From the NCBI RefSeq assembly GCF_028769735.1, contig NC_088200.1, forward strand, positions 68,516,061 through 68,580,060: a DNA stretch of 64,000 bases, written 5' to 3'. This stretch comes from Zonotrichia leucophrys gambelii. Taxonomy: Eukaryota > Chordata > Aves > Passeriformes > Passerellidae. Every line of letters begins with the position of its first letter. The stretch's first letter is position 1. This document shows, piece by piece, positions 1-11,765 of the stretch. Under the pieces are notes generated by a model that was not told the DNA's origin, did not search any database, and was given only the letters and a program-made list of their open reading frames with translations. The translations under genes and the position numbers were made by a program.

Positions 1-1873
1 ATAGCCTGAACTTCACGTGAGTGCTATTGATCTTATTGACTGGGGCACTGAAGTGCTGCTGTACATTTAGTAGGGAGAACAACAAAAAATTACATTAATT
101 CAAATTGTTAAATCAATATGTAACAGTATAGTTAGTGGCAGTTGACCTTCAACGCACCTTTAATAAAACAATAGTGAACTAGAACTGTGAGAGTCATAGG
201 CAAAATAGTAATCTGAATTAGTGTGAAATATATGTTTTAAGGGCCTGTAAAATGTAGACATGTCCATGTAACTGCAGATATTCCTTTTAGCTGCTTTGTT
301 TCTTATTGCAAGTAAAAGGCTCCAGTCACCATGTTTTGTTACACTTTGTGTTAAATGGTCACTCAGACAGCCACTAAGAAAAATCCTAATATTTCACTGC
401 CACATGTCTTTTCTGATGTATTTGTGGGCCTTGAGAAGAAGAATAAAAACAAAGAGTAACAATATTAAGGAAGTGCACTGGCCAGCTTGTGTTAACATAC
501 AGGGCCTTCTTCTCTTAGATAAGTGAGTTGCATCCTGATCTGAGCCTCAGGGATTCCTTCTGTGGGATGATTTTGGTGAGGAAAAAAAAAAAAAAAGTTG
601 TAATAATAATTTTTTGTCAAGCTAGCACTACAAAAACACAGAGTAGCAAAACAAACAAAAAACAGATTTAGGTCACTGCATTTGAATCTCCTGATCACAG
701 ATTCCCAGGACCTATTTACATTGCTGCTAACTTGTCAAGTGAGATTCTTAAGGCAACCCCTATGCAGCCAGGATACCAGATCATAGTATGTAACAGATGA
801 TTCCAAGAAATGGTGTCATTGACAGATTAATAGCATTGGATTACTGATTAATACATCAAACTCATTAGACACAGATTAATCTATGCAATTTAAAATCATT
901 AGTAAAGCAAATCCTTTCCACTGCTTAATAACTTAGATCCCTAAGATCACCAGAGATCTAGGTTTAAATCCTTCCTTTTTCATAGACATCTTTCACTCCT
1001 AGCAAAGTACATCAGCTGTCTTGATTTATACTCAATTCCGCTTATCTAACAGAATGTTAATAACACTAAAACAGAAACCAGATATTTCATAGGCATAAAT
1101 ACAATTTAGCCTTTACAAAGGGAGATTAAAAAGCTCGTTAGGCTTAAAAGCCTTCATTATTCTGGGATCTCTGAGTAAAGCTTTGGGAGAAAAATTTCTT
1201 CCCGCAGACTGAAGCCTGAGCAGTTTTGTAACACTTCATGTGATATTATCCACTACACTTATTAAAGACAATCTTCTTCACTGTTTCCATTTCTTTTTTG
1301 ACTGGGGAGAGGAGGAGATCAGGCCTTCTGGAAGAGCTATGAAGACCATGCCTTTTTACTGCCTAGTGACTCAGTACCACAAGGTTCCTGTGCAATCTTT
1401 TACAAGCAGCCTTCCTCCATACCATGTTCAATGCAATGCAAACAAAAGGTGATACACTTAAAAAACACATACAGAGTGATAGTTCCTAAGCAGACTGTTT
1501 CTAGTTGTAAAAGATTATGTGATTAAATTAGATGGGTTTATGAAAATATCAGCCCAAAACCCAATTCCCTGTGGTGAACTAGGTGGATTTCACTCCAGGT
1601 GAAAGTAACCCAGAGGATACTTTCCATGCTGGAAGTCTACAGTTCAAAAGAAAGAGGAAAAAAAAAACAAAACTAACCCAAATAAACACAAGGGGGGAAA
1701 TACAAATTATATATATTTTAAGCCTGTAATATCCACCCACCAGGAAATATTTAAGTTTACATACACATTTCTTCTAGTTCACATAATTCCAGAATTATAA
1801 ATGTTATTGAATGCAGATTTTCTTAAAACAGTTCACTTAAGTCACACTACTACTAATAAAATTTTAGAAATGA
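1..1873. other. AT-rich non-genic sequence
   Basis: No gene or recognisable repeat was found here. The stretch is AT-rich, with a run of 15 A at 582-596. A 38-bp AG/GT-bounded open segment at 701-738 is too short and weakly bounded to call an exon. The open frames of 60-76 codons show no protein-like composition. Confidence 0.6.
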
Positions 1874-1878
1874 CTGGA

Positions 1879-2490
1879 TGTAATGGTTTAGGGCAAATTT
1901 GTTAAAGAATCTGCAAAGGAGGGCCCCTCCAGAAAGCAAAACCCACACGGCCCCTCCCCCCAACTGGTTCGGGAAGAATTCCTCGGAGAGAGGTGGAAAG
2001 CACCTGTTTATTTGACAGACACAGCACCCCCCAGCACACAAAATGAACAATACCCGATGACAGCGCTCTGAGAAAGATGACAAAATCAGAAAGTCTCTTG
2101 CGGGGGTGGTTGCTCTGTTCTCAGTCCCTCCGGCGCTGGGGCAGCTGCTGCAGCCAAACGGTGCGAACCCTCAGTGTTCCCAGGTCCCAGTCGGGAGCAG
2201 GTTCGAGATGGTCACAGAAAGAGGAGAGGAGAAACAGTCCAGGAAGGAATGTGTTTTAGCTAAACTAACTAATAAGCAGAGGCGAAAGCAGAGCAGAAGC
2301 AGAAGCAAGAGCAGAGAAGCAAGCCAGCAAAGCAGCAAGCTAGGCAAGAAGAAAAAAAAACAGCCCGATGTACAATCTCTCTGTGTCCCTGATAAGAGAA
2401 ACCCAAACAAAACTTCCACTCTTCAGAGCCGGTCTTAAAGGCACAGAACAGATAATGGAAATACAAACATCATAATGTCACCCCAGGACA
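1879..2490 (-). mobile_element. Solo LTR of an avian ERVL-like endogenous retrovirus
   Basis: The element starts TGTAATGG and ends CAGGACA on the plus strand, so it has the TG...CA ends of an LTR. It is flanked by a perfect 5-bp direct repeat, CTGGA, at 1874-1878 and 2491-2495, the duplication length usual for ERVL-type elements. On the minus strand it carries an AATAAA polyadenylation signal (2007-2012 on plus) followed by a GC-richer segment, as expected of the R/U5 part of an LTR. From memory the sequence resembles a common songbird ERVL LTR. No internal retroviral region adjoins it, so it is a solo LTR left by LTR-LTR recombination. The open frames inside it, including a 110-codon plus-strand frame, are fortuitous. 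Confidence 0.85.
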
Positions 2491-2495
2491 CTGGA

Positions 2496-4132
2496 TGACT
2501 AAATATTTTTGTAAAACCTGGCACAAAACTTAATGAGGATATTTTCTTTTATATTGGCATAACTGCTAATATTTTGAAAGTATCCACTGTGGCCTAATTA
2601 TTTGAATTCTACATGCTTCCTCAGTCTTTCTTATTCATTATTTTTATCTGTATGGTTTGGGCAAGTTTTACATCTCCTTTGAAGATTTAAGTCAAAAATT
2701 TAGCAAGTAATGGAGGCATCATGTTTTCATAATGCCTGGGTCCAGGAGACCCTTGATAGATGGAGTAACTGTGAATTAAGGAATAATAAGCTCCTCTGAA
2801 GTGAATTTTTAATTACTGCACTGCCTTAATGCAGTTCACCGGTGCCATGAATGTCATCCAGGATATATTTGCTAATAGTGCTTTTCCTTTAATGCACCTT
2901 TCTGTTAAAAACAGATGACATTTTGTCATTACTAAAGCTGGGGTGGTGCAGGCATATCCATAGTGACTACAGCTGAATTAGTATTTACTGTAAAACACCT
3001 AGGAGATTTAGACTTGGTGTATGTATTACTTAGGTGAATTTTTTCAGGTGTTACTTCTCTTCTGATAACTGGCTTTCAGACACCAAATATTTATTTTCCT
3101 TTCATTTCCTCAATTAATAAATTTCACTGCCAAAATAACATACTCTAGTCAATGAATATGTTTAAATAACATTAGGAAAATAGGCTACTCTTTTCCAAAA
3201 GGACATAGACCATTTTTCATGTTGTCATTGAAGGCAAATTCCTATTTATATTGCCAAAAAATTTCAAATCAACCTGATGCATTCCCAAAAGGTCCCACAC
3301 ATAACACATTCTGACTTTCATTTAATATAAGTAGTACAGCAATACTGATGTCATAGCAAAGAATGAGCTTAAGGAGATGTTATTTAAAGATTCTTATTAG
3401 CAAGCAATAATTAATACTTCTTGTCAGTTTTATGATTCCTTAGCTGCATACCATGCCCAATATACTCACAACTGACACCTGTATTTGTCTTTTCATGCCT
3501 ATTATTTTGCAACACAAATGTTTTATCAATTCAAATGAAGTTGTATAAATCACAGTGACTTCTTTTTAACTAAATGTAATGATAGAAAAAAGTAACATGG
3601 TAGCTAGAAGTGCAATGCAGTGGGGTTTTTTGACAGCTTTTCTGGGTACAATGTAAATCTCAGCTGGTTTACATTGATGAGAGAACAGCATTCGGAATTA
3701 AGTGTTATTTGGAGGGGAATGAGCTCTTCTCAATTGTCATTGGAGTGCTGCACCAGGGCTTTGATTTGCATAAAACCTAGTTATATTTAGTATCTGCTCA
3801 TGTATCCATGCTAAATCAGCATTGCTTCATCAGCACGCAAAGATTATCTTTCTGCCTGTATTTCTTCTAAGATCTTCCTTAGACTTCTTATTAATGGAAA
3901 ACTTCTTATTACTGGACTTATTATTATGCTTCAGCTTAGAAATATAAATGAAATCATACCTATAATACTTATAGGTCTCCAGATATCTCCTAACATCCCA
4001 TCTTTCTATAGAATTTGTTCTTCAACCTGCAATAAATGTCTGAAACTGATATTCTATTTCTAAAGGACTCCTCACTGGAAGTTGTAATGACTTATGAGGT
4101 GCAAAGGATCTTGGCAAATTATGATCAAAACT
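2496..4132. other. AT-rich non-genic sequence
   Basis: No repeat or RNA gene was recognised. The only item of note is a weak candidate first coding exon near 4036-4098, listed separately. Confidence 0.55.
4036..4098 (+). CDS. Weak candidate first coding exon, unidentified gene
   Basis: An ATG at 4036, with a stop codon just upstream, opens a protein-like frame beginning MSETDILFLKDSSLEV. After 21 codons it meets GAG|GTGCAA, a weak donor, in phase 0. That phase would match the candidate exon at 6313. An acceptor-like ctttctatag lies just upstream at about 4005. A CR1 insertion begins about 35 bp downstream, so a real exon would have a repeat directly after it. The donor is poor and a chance frame is the likelier explanation. 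Confidence 0.2.
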
Positions 4133-4190
4133 ATAGAATCACAGAATGTCAAGTGGTTGGAATGGACCTTAAAAACCATATAATTTGGGA
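4133..4190 (-). mobile_element. CR1 3' tail, minus strand
   Basis: The plus strand reads CTATAGAATCACAGAATG followed by a ggttggaatggacc-like segment. This is the reverse complement of the CR1 3' end (ggtcc...ccaacc...attctgtgattctatag). It abuts, without spacer, an inverted CR1 endonuclease-region segment to its right. It could be the tail of that same element after an internal deletion, or a separate older insertion. Confidence 0.85.
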
Positions 4191-4796
4191 TTGGTTGTGC
4201 CCTGCCATTTGTCCCTCCAATAGACAATCCAGGTGATTGAAAACCTCCATGAGGATCAGGGCTTGCAAACATGAAGCTGCTTCTGTCTGCCTGTAGAGCA
4301 CTTCATCCACACCATCCCCCATCAGGTGGTCTGCAGCAGATCCACATCACAATATCCTCTGTCCCTGCCTTCTCCTTGATCTTGACCCACAGGATCACAG
4401 CTGGCTCCTCACCCTTCCCCAGACAGAGTTCCATATTCTCCATCGACATGCAGGCTACACCCCCCCCCTCATCTCCCTAGCATGTCTTTCCTAAAAAGCC
4501 TAAAACCTTCTATTCCAATGCTCTAGTCTTAGGAGCCTTCCCACCATGTCTCCATGATGCCAGTGATCAACCCACATGTCTCTAGCTCCTCTTGTGTGTT
4601 CCCCATAAAACATGTGTTCATGTAGAGGTGTCTCAGCCAGGCCCCAGGCTCTGGTTAAAGCCAGCTCACTAGCAGGAGTATCTGGAATGCCCCTGCAATT
4701 CTCTGGGCGTACATTACAGGTGTCAGCACCTGACAGGCAGGATTGGGATGGACAGTGCCCTTCCCTTACAAATCTAGTGTAAAGCCCCCTTTAGCA
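4191..4796 (-). mobile_element. CR1 ORF2 start and endonuclease segment, inverted and decayed
   Basis: Read on the minus strand, this matches the start of CR1 ORF2: a degenerate version of the 'LYTNARSMGNKQEELE' start near 4650-4590, then an ETWW motif near 4550. It continues to a degenerate 'LMGDFNH' endonuclease motif near 4240 (here LMEVFNH, so the catalytic Asp is lost). The part upstream of ORF2 occupies about 4660-4796. Several frameshifts and stops make it non-functional. Everything from the end of the endonuclease domain through reverse transcriptase is missing before the 3' tail at 4190. On its right it meets a forward CR1 segment head to head. Confidence 0.8.
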
Positions 4797-5955
4797 CTCA
4801 GGTGACCAACCTGGTGGATGCAGGGAAGGCTCTGGATGTGTCAGCCTGGACATCAGCAGAGTCTTTGACACTGTTTCCCACGGCACACTCCTGGAAAAGC
4901 TGGCAGCCCACGGCTTGGACAGGAGCACTCTGCTGGGTTAGGAACTGGCTGCATGGCCGGGCCCAGAGGGTGGTGGTGAACGGTGCTGCATCCAGCTGGT
5001 GGCTGCTCACCCTGAGGGGTGTCCCTCAGGGGCCTGTGCTGGGGCTGGTCCTGTTTAACATCTTAATTGGTGATCTGGGTGAGGGGATGGAGTCCACCAT
5101 CGGCAGATTTGCTGATGGCACCAAGCTGGGAGCACGTGTTGATCTGTTGGAGGGTAGGAGCTGGAGAGTTAGGGTAGATGGGCTGAGTCCATCAACATGA
5201 AGTCCAAGTGCTCAGTCCTGCATTTTGGCCACAATAACCCCCTGCAGCACTACAGGCTGAGGATGGTGTGGCTGGACAGTGCCCAGGCAGAAAGGGACCT
5301 GGGGGTTCTGCTCGACAGCTGGCTGGACATGAGCCAGCTGTGCCCTGGGGGCCAAGAAGGCCAAGGGCTCCTGGCCTGTATCAGGAACAGTGTGGCCAGC
5401 AGGAACAGGGAGGTCATCCTTCCCCTGTACTCAGCACTGGTGAGGCCGCACCCTGAGTGCTGTGTCCAGGTCTGGGCCCTCAGTTTGGGAAGGACGTTGA
5501 GTCACTTGAGTGTGTCCAGAGGAGAGCAACAAGGCTGGTGAGGGGCTGGGAACACAAGCCCTGTGAGGAATGGCTGAGGGAGCTGGGGTTGTTTATCCTG
5601 GAGAAAATGAGACTCAGGGGTGACCTTATCACTCTACAACTTCTGAAAGGTGGCTGTAGTCAGGTGGGGGTCAATATCTTCACCCAAGCAACAGACAGAA
5701 CCAGAGGACTCAGTCTCAAGCTTCACCAAAGGAAGTTTAGGTTAGATAGAAAAAAATTCTTCACTGAAAGAGTAATTGCACCCTGAAATCATCTGCCCAG
5801 GGAGGTGGTAGAGTCACCTTCCCTGGACCTATTCAAAAAAAGACTGGATGTAGCACTGAGTGTGGTGGTTTAGTTGATAAGGAACTGTAAGGTCTAGTGC
5901 TGGACTAGATTATCTTAAAGGTCTTTTCCAACCTTGTTAATTCTGTGATTTGTAA
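4797..5955 (+). mobile_element. 5'-truncated CR1 retrotransposon, RT C-terminal half and 3' end
   Basis: This begins inside the reverse-transcriptase domain at a degenerate [12 protein letters not shown] segment. RT motif A follows as a frameshifted [14 protein letters not shown], then [14 protein letters not shown]. The catalytic [YF]ADD box reads FADG near 5107-5118, so the second Asp is lost. The C-terminal CR1 blocks follow (about 5190-5800), then the CR1 3' untranslated end finishing near ttaattctgtgattt at about 5950. Frameshifts split the coding region into several short frames. It is non-functional and, like most bird CR1 copies, 5'-truncated. Confidence 0.93.
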
Positions 5956-6312
5956 ATATCAAAGCATTGTTGGTCACTGAAATCTTGGCAGCATCAGCCT
6001 ATGTATATACTTGGGTTGCCTGCACACCTGGGATCCTGCAGTCAAGTATCACTCGGCACAAAAACCCGTATCACTAAGTTCCTGATCCACCTACCAAGTC
6101 CAACCAGAAGGCAAATATCAGAAAGGTACTTATTAATTTAAATAAAATCAAACAAACCAACCAAAAAACACATTTAAACAGGTATCTCCAGAGAAAAAAA
6201 GTTTTATTTCTATGGAATATTTTTTTCCAGAAACTCATTATACTTTCCAAGCATGTCAAACACATCACTTTGAGCTCAAACTGTGTTCAACTGTGCTTTC
6301 TTTTACACACAG

Positions 6313-6401
6313 CTGAGTTCTGCTGAACTAAAACCGAGTTACACGAAACATTTAGGCACAAATTCTCCACGTATAAACACATATAACCCTGTTTGGTTCA
6401 G
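6313..6401 (+). CDS. Candidate internal exon, unidentified plus-strand gene
   Basis: A good acceptor (tgctttcttttacacacag, AG at 6311-6312) and a strong donor (CAG|GTATGT) enclose 89 bp. The segment is open in phase 0 for 29 codons plus AG; it starts LSSAELKPSYTKH and ends with NPVWF. It retains four CpGs where the surrounding DNA is CpG-poor. No repeat similarity was noticed and the protein is not recognised. The next exon would have to supply one base. It may belong with the candidate exons at 13.9-14.7 kb and 42-45 kb, but linkage is inference. Confidence 0.42.
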
Positions 6402-9400
6402 GTATGTCTGAGTATAAGTGCAACTGTTTCCAGGATCTGTGTCATATCTAAATTACTAACACATATAACCGCCTTAATGTACATGTGGGGTGGTAAAATA
6501 CACATATATATATATGCAGAGCAAATATTACTCTTGCTTCATATGCAAACAAAGTGCCAGCCAGCAAGGAAGTAAAGATGGATTTGTTATATTAGACTTG
6601 GGGAGAATAAATTGTCCAGCTCTGATGAAAATATAGGTTTTAAGTTTTAATTATTATTCAAATGGAGTCACTTTCATTAGCAATTATGCATTTCATTTTG
6701 CAATTTAATAAATCATCACAGTGGGAGATAAATCAGCAGACATTCATGCTTCAGCCTGAAATTTCTGGTGTCATTTGCATAAAAGACAACATCTCAGAGA
6801 AAACACACTCCCTGGTTACATTTTCACATAGTGGAAATGACTGCAAAAGCTAAAGAGATGCTGCAGGGACAGATTTATTTAAAAGAAAATTCATACTGTC
6901 AATATTTAAATATGGTAGCTTCATTATAATAGTGGGATCTTATATAGCTTAGAAGGAGAATACCTTCTTACTGAAACCCATCTTAAATGTTTTCTGTGAT
7001 ATATATTGACATAGCACTCTTTTTTCTTAAAAAAATGCCACACACATTGAAGTCATCATTTTACTAACACTAATGCTAGACATTCAGAATAAAAATAACA
7101 GAAAAATTACAAGTTTAATTAACCAGAGTTGTAATCATGCATAATAAGTGGGCCACATGAACGAGCCACATTTTGTCAATGACATAGAAAAAAGACAGGG
7201 TTTTGTACATCTTCACTCTTACAAAAAGAATTACTTACATTTCTATATTTTTGCTTCAAGATTTGAAAATACAGCCACAGAGAAGAAAATAACCTTAATG
7301 GCAGCAGTGCTCCTTCCAACTTTTAACTTCAGGCTGGAAATCAAGCAATTAGTTGATGATATAATGTAACATACTATAAAAGGTTTATTGAGCTCCAGAC
7401 AAAAATATGTTGACACTGTTTGAATTTACACTTCTTCCTGATCTTTATATACTTCCTCATCTTTATCTTAATTATACATTAAAGAGTTATCAAGCAAACT
7501 TCTTTTAAACATGAACACATGCAAATAAATTCTCAGGAAAGTGCACACTCTTACTGTAACAGTCCTCTCATTTCAGGAATTTAATACAGGAATTGAAGCT
7601 TGTATCAGCCTCTTTCTCCATAAGACTTGTTTTTCTACCTAAAAATAGCCCCCAAGCACATCATTAAGCTATATTGTTTCTTTGCTAGACATGCAAGTAA
7701 ACCAGAAATGTTTCCAATTTGGAGGAAGTTCGTGACATCTGAGGTCTCTAGCTTGACCCACAAAAACAATCCTAAGAATAATTTCAGTGCCTGAGATAGG
7801 AAAGGAAAAAACACCCAGTACTGCAATTTTCTGGTAGCATGAGTTTCATGTGTTAAAATTTGGAGTTTTGCAATAGGAAGCATGAAGTTAAGATTTACCA
7901 GGAAAAAAAAAAGAAACAAGAAAAAGAGAAAAGTAATAAGGTCTCAATTGTTACAATACCTTTGATGGTTTTTCATTTATGTCTGAAGGCTGAGCAACAT
8001 TTTACAAATTAGAGATGACCCTGCATATTTTTACAAGGAGGAGAGTACCGAGACAAGAAGCAAGAAGAGAACACAGCTGGGTTGCAGTCTTTTCATCAAG
8101 AAAACAATTTAAAGGTCCTGTGGATTAAACAGTTTGAAATACTGCAGATTAAATTAATGTATTTCATTGAATTGGGGGGAAAATGAAAGCAAACTAAAAG
8201 ATAAGTACAAGATCTGCCTCAGACATGGGATAAGTACATAGACTATTAGAGTACCAAGAACACTTTTTATTCCAAAACAAGCTGAAAGCTATTTTTTTAT
8301 AGCATGAAACACATCAGCAGAGAATATGCATTAATCATAGAGAAAAAGCAAAAATAAAGTAGAAGCTATGTAAAAAAGAAATGCATAAATGCAAAATTAG
8401 AGAGATGAACAAAATTAATGTCTTGAGCTGGTGTAAAGATCATGAAAAATGCCCTGCCTACGAGGCCACATGGCAGATGCATCAGTGTGCTAAAGCTTGC
8501 AGCAAAGGAAAAAAATTACATGCTCTGAAAGCAAAACAGCATCTGAGAGAAAAGTTTCTGCACTTTATGACTACAATGCAATGCAAAATAGTACAAAGAA
8601 ATGGTTTCTAGAATTCAGACTGGTATCAGATGCAAAGAAAAGGTATTAGTAGGCAGAGTTAGCTGAATGCCAAGCAGTCAATGGGGCATGAGTAAAACTA
8701 TGAAGTTTAAAAAAGAGCTACAAAAGAGGGGAGGAAAGATAAAATTATTCAGTCTTACATGTGCAGCATTAGGATAACACAAATCCTTTGCAAAATTCTG
8801 GTGAGGAGGCTAAAATTTTAGGTAGGACAAGGACATAAACCATACATGAACAGATATTCAGGCAAAGCCACCAGCACTCTGCACATTCTGCCAGGACCCA
8901 TAGTATGCATGGGGATCTCTGAAAAGGTGGTACAGATTGTTATGACAGATTTACAGGACCAGAGCATCCTGCCAATAAGCACACTAAACTAGATAAAAAC
9001 ACTAAGTAATAGAGCATCCAGACCGCTGATTCTTTTTGTGATATGAGGGTAATGGGAAAAACAAACAGAAAAAAGGAGGAATTATGGGTAATTTCTGTTA
9101 AGTCATTTGTGTCAAATAAATTCAGAAAATTCAGAAAAAGGGGAATGACAGTCATGGACACATTCAGTGTTTGAAAGGTTAAGAACACACATTTTTAAGA
9201 CGGATTCCAATCATAAAAGAGTGCTCCAAAGTGCTCCAGTCACAAAAGAGTGCTCCAAAGGAACCTTCTGGTAATGGCTTGTACATGTAATGTTCTCCTT
9301 TCCCAAGGTTTGCACAGTAAACAGTGCCAGAGATGAACATTACACTTTTTACCTAAAACTATCATTTTAGTTTTAAAATAGTTTTACAGCAGGACAAGAG

Positions 9401-9848
9401 GATCTGCACCACCTGGGAAAACAGAAAACAGAGATAAAGCAAATGAACTGAAGTAGTTCCATCTCTTCAGAGAGAACAAAAAGCAAAGCAAAACAAAAAT
9501 AAAGATTATTAAACACCAACTAATATTCTATGACTATTCACATCAAATATTCTAAGAGGGGTGAGCTACTGAATGTTCTGAAGTATCTAAGATCATCAAG
9601 TGCAAAAATCTCTGTACATTAAAGCACTGAAGTCCTTGAGATACAGCATCCTTTGTGAAATTATTTTAAGCTGATTACCGATAGCCAACCAGCTCTGGCT
9701 GGATTTGATTTTAAGTCAAGCCTACTACAGATATTTGCCAAACATGACCAAAGATATGCAACATAAAATTGTGACACATTCCAGGAAACACAGCAAAAGC
9801 AGCAAAAGCCAAATGTTTCTTGGAAATTGAGAGCACTCCCAGTTTCAG
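6402..9848. other. AT-rich sequence, presumed intronic or intergenic
   Basis: No recognisable repeat family or RNA gene was found. A short open segment at about 8765-8798 with a good donor (CTG|GTGAGG) could be a microexon but cannot be separated from chance. A 29-bp partial tandem duplication sits at 9211-9260. Confidence 0.5.
9211..9260. repeat. Short imperfect tandem duplication
   Basis: The segment containing aaaagagtgctccaaag occurs twice, about 29 bp apart (from 9211 and from 9240), with one substitution between the shared cores (cataaaag versus cacaaaag). It looks like a local replication-slippage duplication with no evident function. Confidence 0.7.
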
Positions 9849-9919
9849 GGAGAGGGAAATGGAGTACTTCATTGACTGACAGACTTGTCAAGGCTCTGCA
9901 TGCCAGAATAGCACAGCAA
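9849..9919 (+). CDS. Candidate internal exon, unidentified plus-strand gene
   Basis: An acceptor (cactcccagtttcag, AG at 9847-9848) and a strong donor (CAA|GTGAGT) bound 71 bp. Only one frame is open through the whole segment: two bases, then 23 codons ending in phase 0, including LTDRLVKALHARIAQQ, which resembles a helical segment. The phase needs a preceding exon that ends with one base. An alternative acceptor at 9881-9882 would give a shorter exon. The family is not recognised. Confidence 0.32.
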
Positions 9920-10737
9920 GTGAGTGAAACAGAAATACAAATCTGCTTTCATTAAACACATAACTCCTTCTTAACTTGCAACCTACTAAGTCTAAATATG
10001 AAATCAGTAGGGATCTGCCCAGCATGCTATGATAAAACATTGCTGATCTGATTTCAATGTGATTTGAAAGAGTGTAGGTACGCAGAGCACTCAGAAACCG
10101 ATTCATGTTACTCCCTCTTGGGGCAGGAGCAAGGCAACACCAAGTGATGTGGCCCAGCCTTTGTCATAAACAAATTATATTAACCACAAGCCGCTACCTT
10201 AGCGGCAAAGACTGAACTGGGATGAACATGTATGAACATGCATGTTCCCTGTGTTATTTCTCCTGTGACTGTAGCACACACTCTCTGCCTGAGAGCAAGA
10301 CTGATCATGACAATCCTTATCACCACCACAGCAAAAGTACTCCAAACACTACAACAGAGGCTTCATTCAGATTTTGAGAAAGATGGTGACCTGTAGATGT
10401 TCTGCATAAACCCAAGACAAGTGTTTGCAACACTTCAGAAACCGAGTGGTTTTGACAACAGATGGCTCTTTGCTAGCAGCATGTTTACACCCCATATCCA
10501 GGAATTCAGTCATATCACTCTATCACAGCACCACAGCCAGCCAAAAGCCAAAGCTTTTGAATCAGCAGCTAGAATTTTAACCTTTTAACAGCTGCATGAA
10601 GCAAATAAATGTGTCAAGCCAGCCTTAAAAAAATAACTACACATGAAGTTTGATTTACAAAGTCTCAGTAAAACATTCACTGCCAAGACACAAGCATGGA
10701 TATATGCAGAAAGACACAAAATCCAAGTCAGACATAC
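9920..10737. other. Non-genic sequence with a GC-rich hairpin
   Basis: No gene or repeat was recognised apart from the short perfect hairpin at 10190-10206. Confidence 0.5.
10190..10206. repeat. Perfect 7-bp GC-rich inverted repeat
   Basis: GCCGCTA (10190-10196) and TAGCGGC (10200-10206) are exact reverse complements separated by CCT. It is short, but it contains three CpG dinucleotides in an otherwise CpG-poor stretch. Confidence 0.8.
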
Positions 10738-10890
10738 TGTCCAGAGAGATTGTGAACTCCCTCTCACCAGAGAAATGCAAGAACTCTCCGTGCACAATCT
10801 GGGCATGTGCTGTGGGTGGTCCTGCTTGAGGAGGAGGTTGGACCCCATGATTCACTGTGGTTTCTCACACCCTGACCCATTCTGTGCTTC
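10738..10890 (+). mobile_element. CR1 3' end fragment
   Basis: This matches the CR1 3' region, with a ...ggtcctgcttgagga block, a gttggaccccatgattcactgtgg block, and an end at cccattctgtgcttctgtaat. It carries no coding capacity. Confidence 0.85.
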
Positions 10891-11684
10891 TGTAATAGAG
10901 TGTGGATCGAAATGGTGACAAAAGCCTTCCAGGATCCCATGAGGAAAAGAAAAAATTCTGAAGATAAATTATGTTCTGGAAATGAGCTGCATATATGAAA
11001 CAGAAAACTTTATGGAGTATGATTTCTTTAGGCTTCAGGTTAAGTGAATGGGTACATGTTATTTCAAAACTATAAATATAACCACTCATTATGAACATAT
11101 GCAGCCATGAAATACAACAAGAATCAGCAACCCAGAAAAAACATCTGCACTACTAAGTAGCTAGCATCAATTTAGACATCCTCAAAAACACTATATATCC
11201 ATCAAAAAACCCAAACAAACAAACAAAACTCAACAAAACAAATTTTAAAAAATGTAAGGAAAAATGATATTAAAAAAAGTCTAACTTCAAATAACTCACA
11301 AACTTCATTCAATGTTACAATAAAAGGAAAAGTTTTTCAAAAAGTTTTGTTGCCAAATAGCGGGGTGAGGTTTATTGCTGAGTTTAAAAGAATGAGCATG
11401 GTGATGGCAACACAAATTATACTATAATACAATACAAAAAATTTAATATAATAAATGTACACAAGGCACCGTAGTTTCATCTAGCTGTGTTCTGTTGTGT
11501 TAAGAGAACAAAAAAGATATTACAATAATCAGCAACCAAACAATAAGGGCATGCAGTGTGCACGTACAAAGGACCTTAAAATAGGCACTTGAAGGACATC
11601 TATAAAAACCAGAAGTGCTCAGCTAGGTTTACACTCATTTTGCACTTCAGAAGTGAGCACATTTGCCTTAGGAGCACTACTCCT
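10891..11684. other. AT-rich non-genic sequence
   Basis: A-rich low-complexity sequence such as the aaacaaacaaaac run around 11210-11250. Nothing else was recognised. Confidence 0.6.
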
Positions 11685-11765
11685 GAATCAGAGAATCATA
11701 GAATAACCCAAGGTGAAGGGACTCCTAAGCATTATCAGATCCAACTCCTCCTTGAAGGCAAACAT
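11685..11765 (-). mobile_element. CR1 3' tail, minus strand
   Basis: The plus strand reads cagagaatcatagaataacccaaggtgaag...agatccaactcctcc. This is the reverse complement of the CR1 3' end, with an insertion-free but diverged core. Confidence 0.8.

Noticed and set aside
2106..2438. 110-codon plus-strand frame rich in Arg/Ser/Lys
   Set aside because: Lies inside the solo LTR at 1879-2490 and follows its purine-rich sequence.
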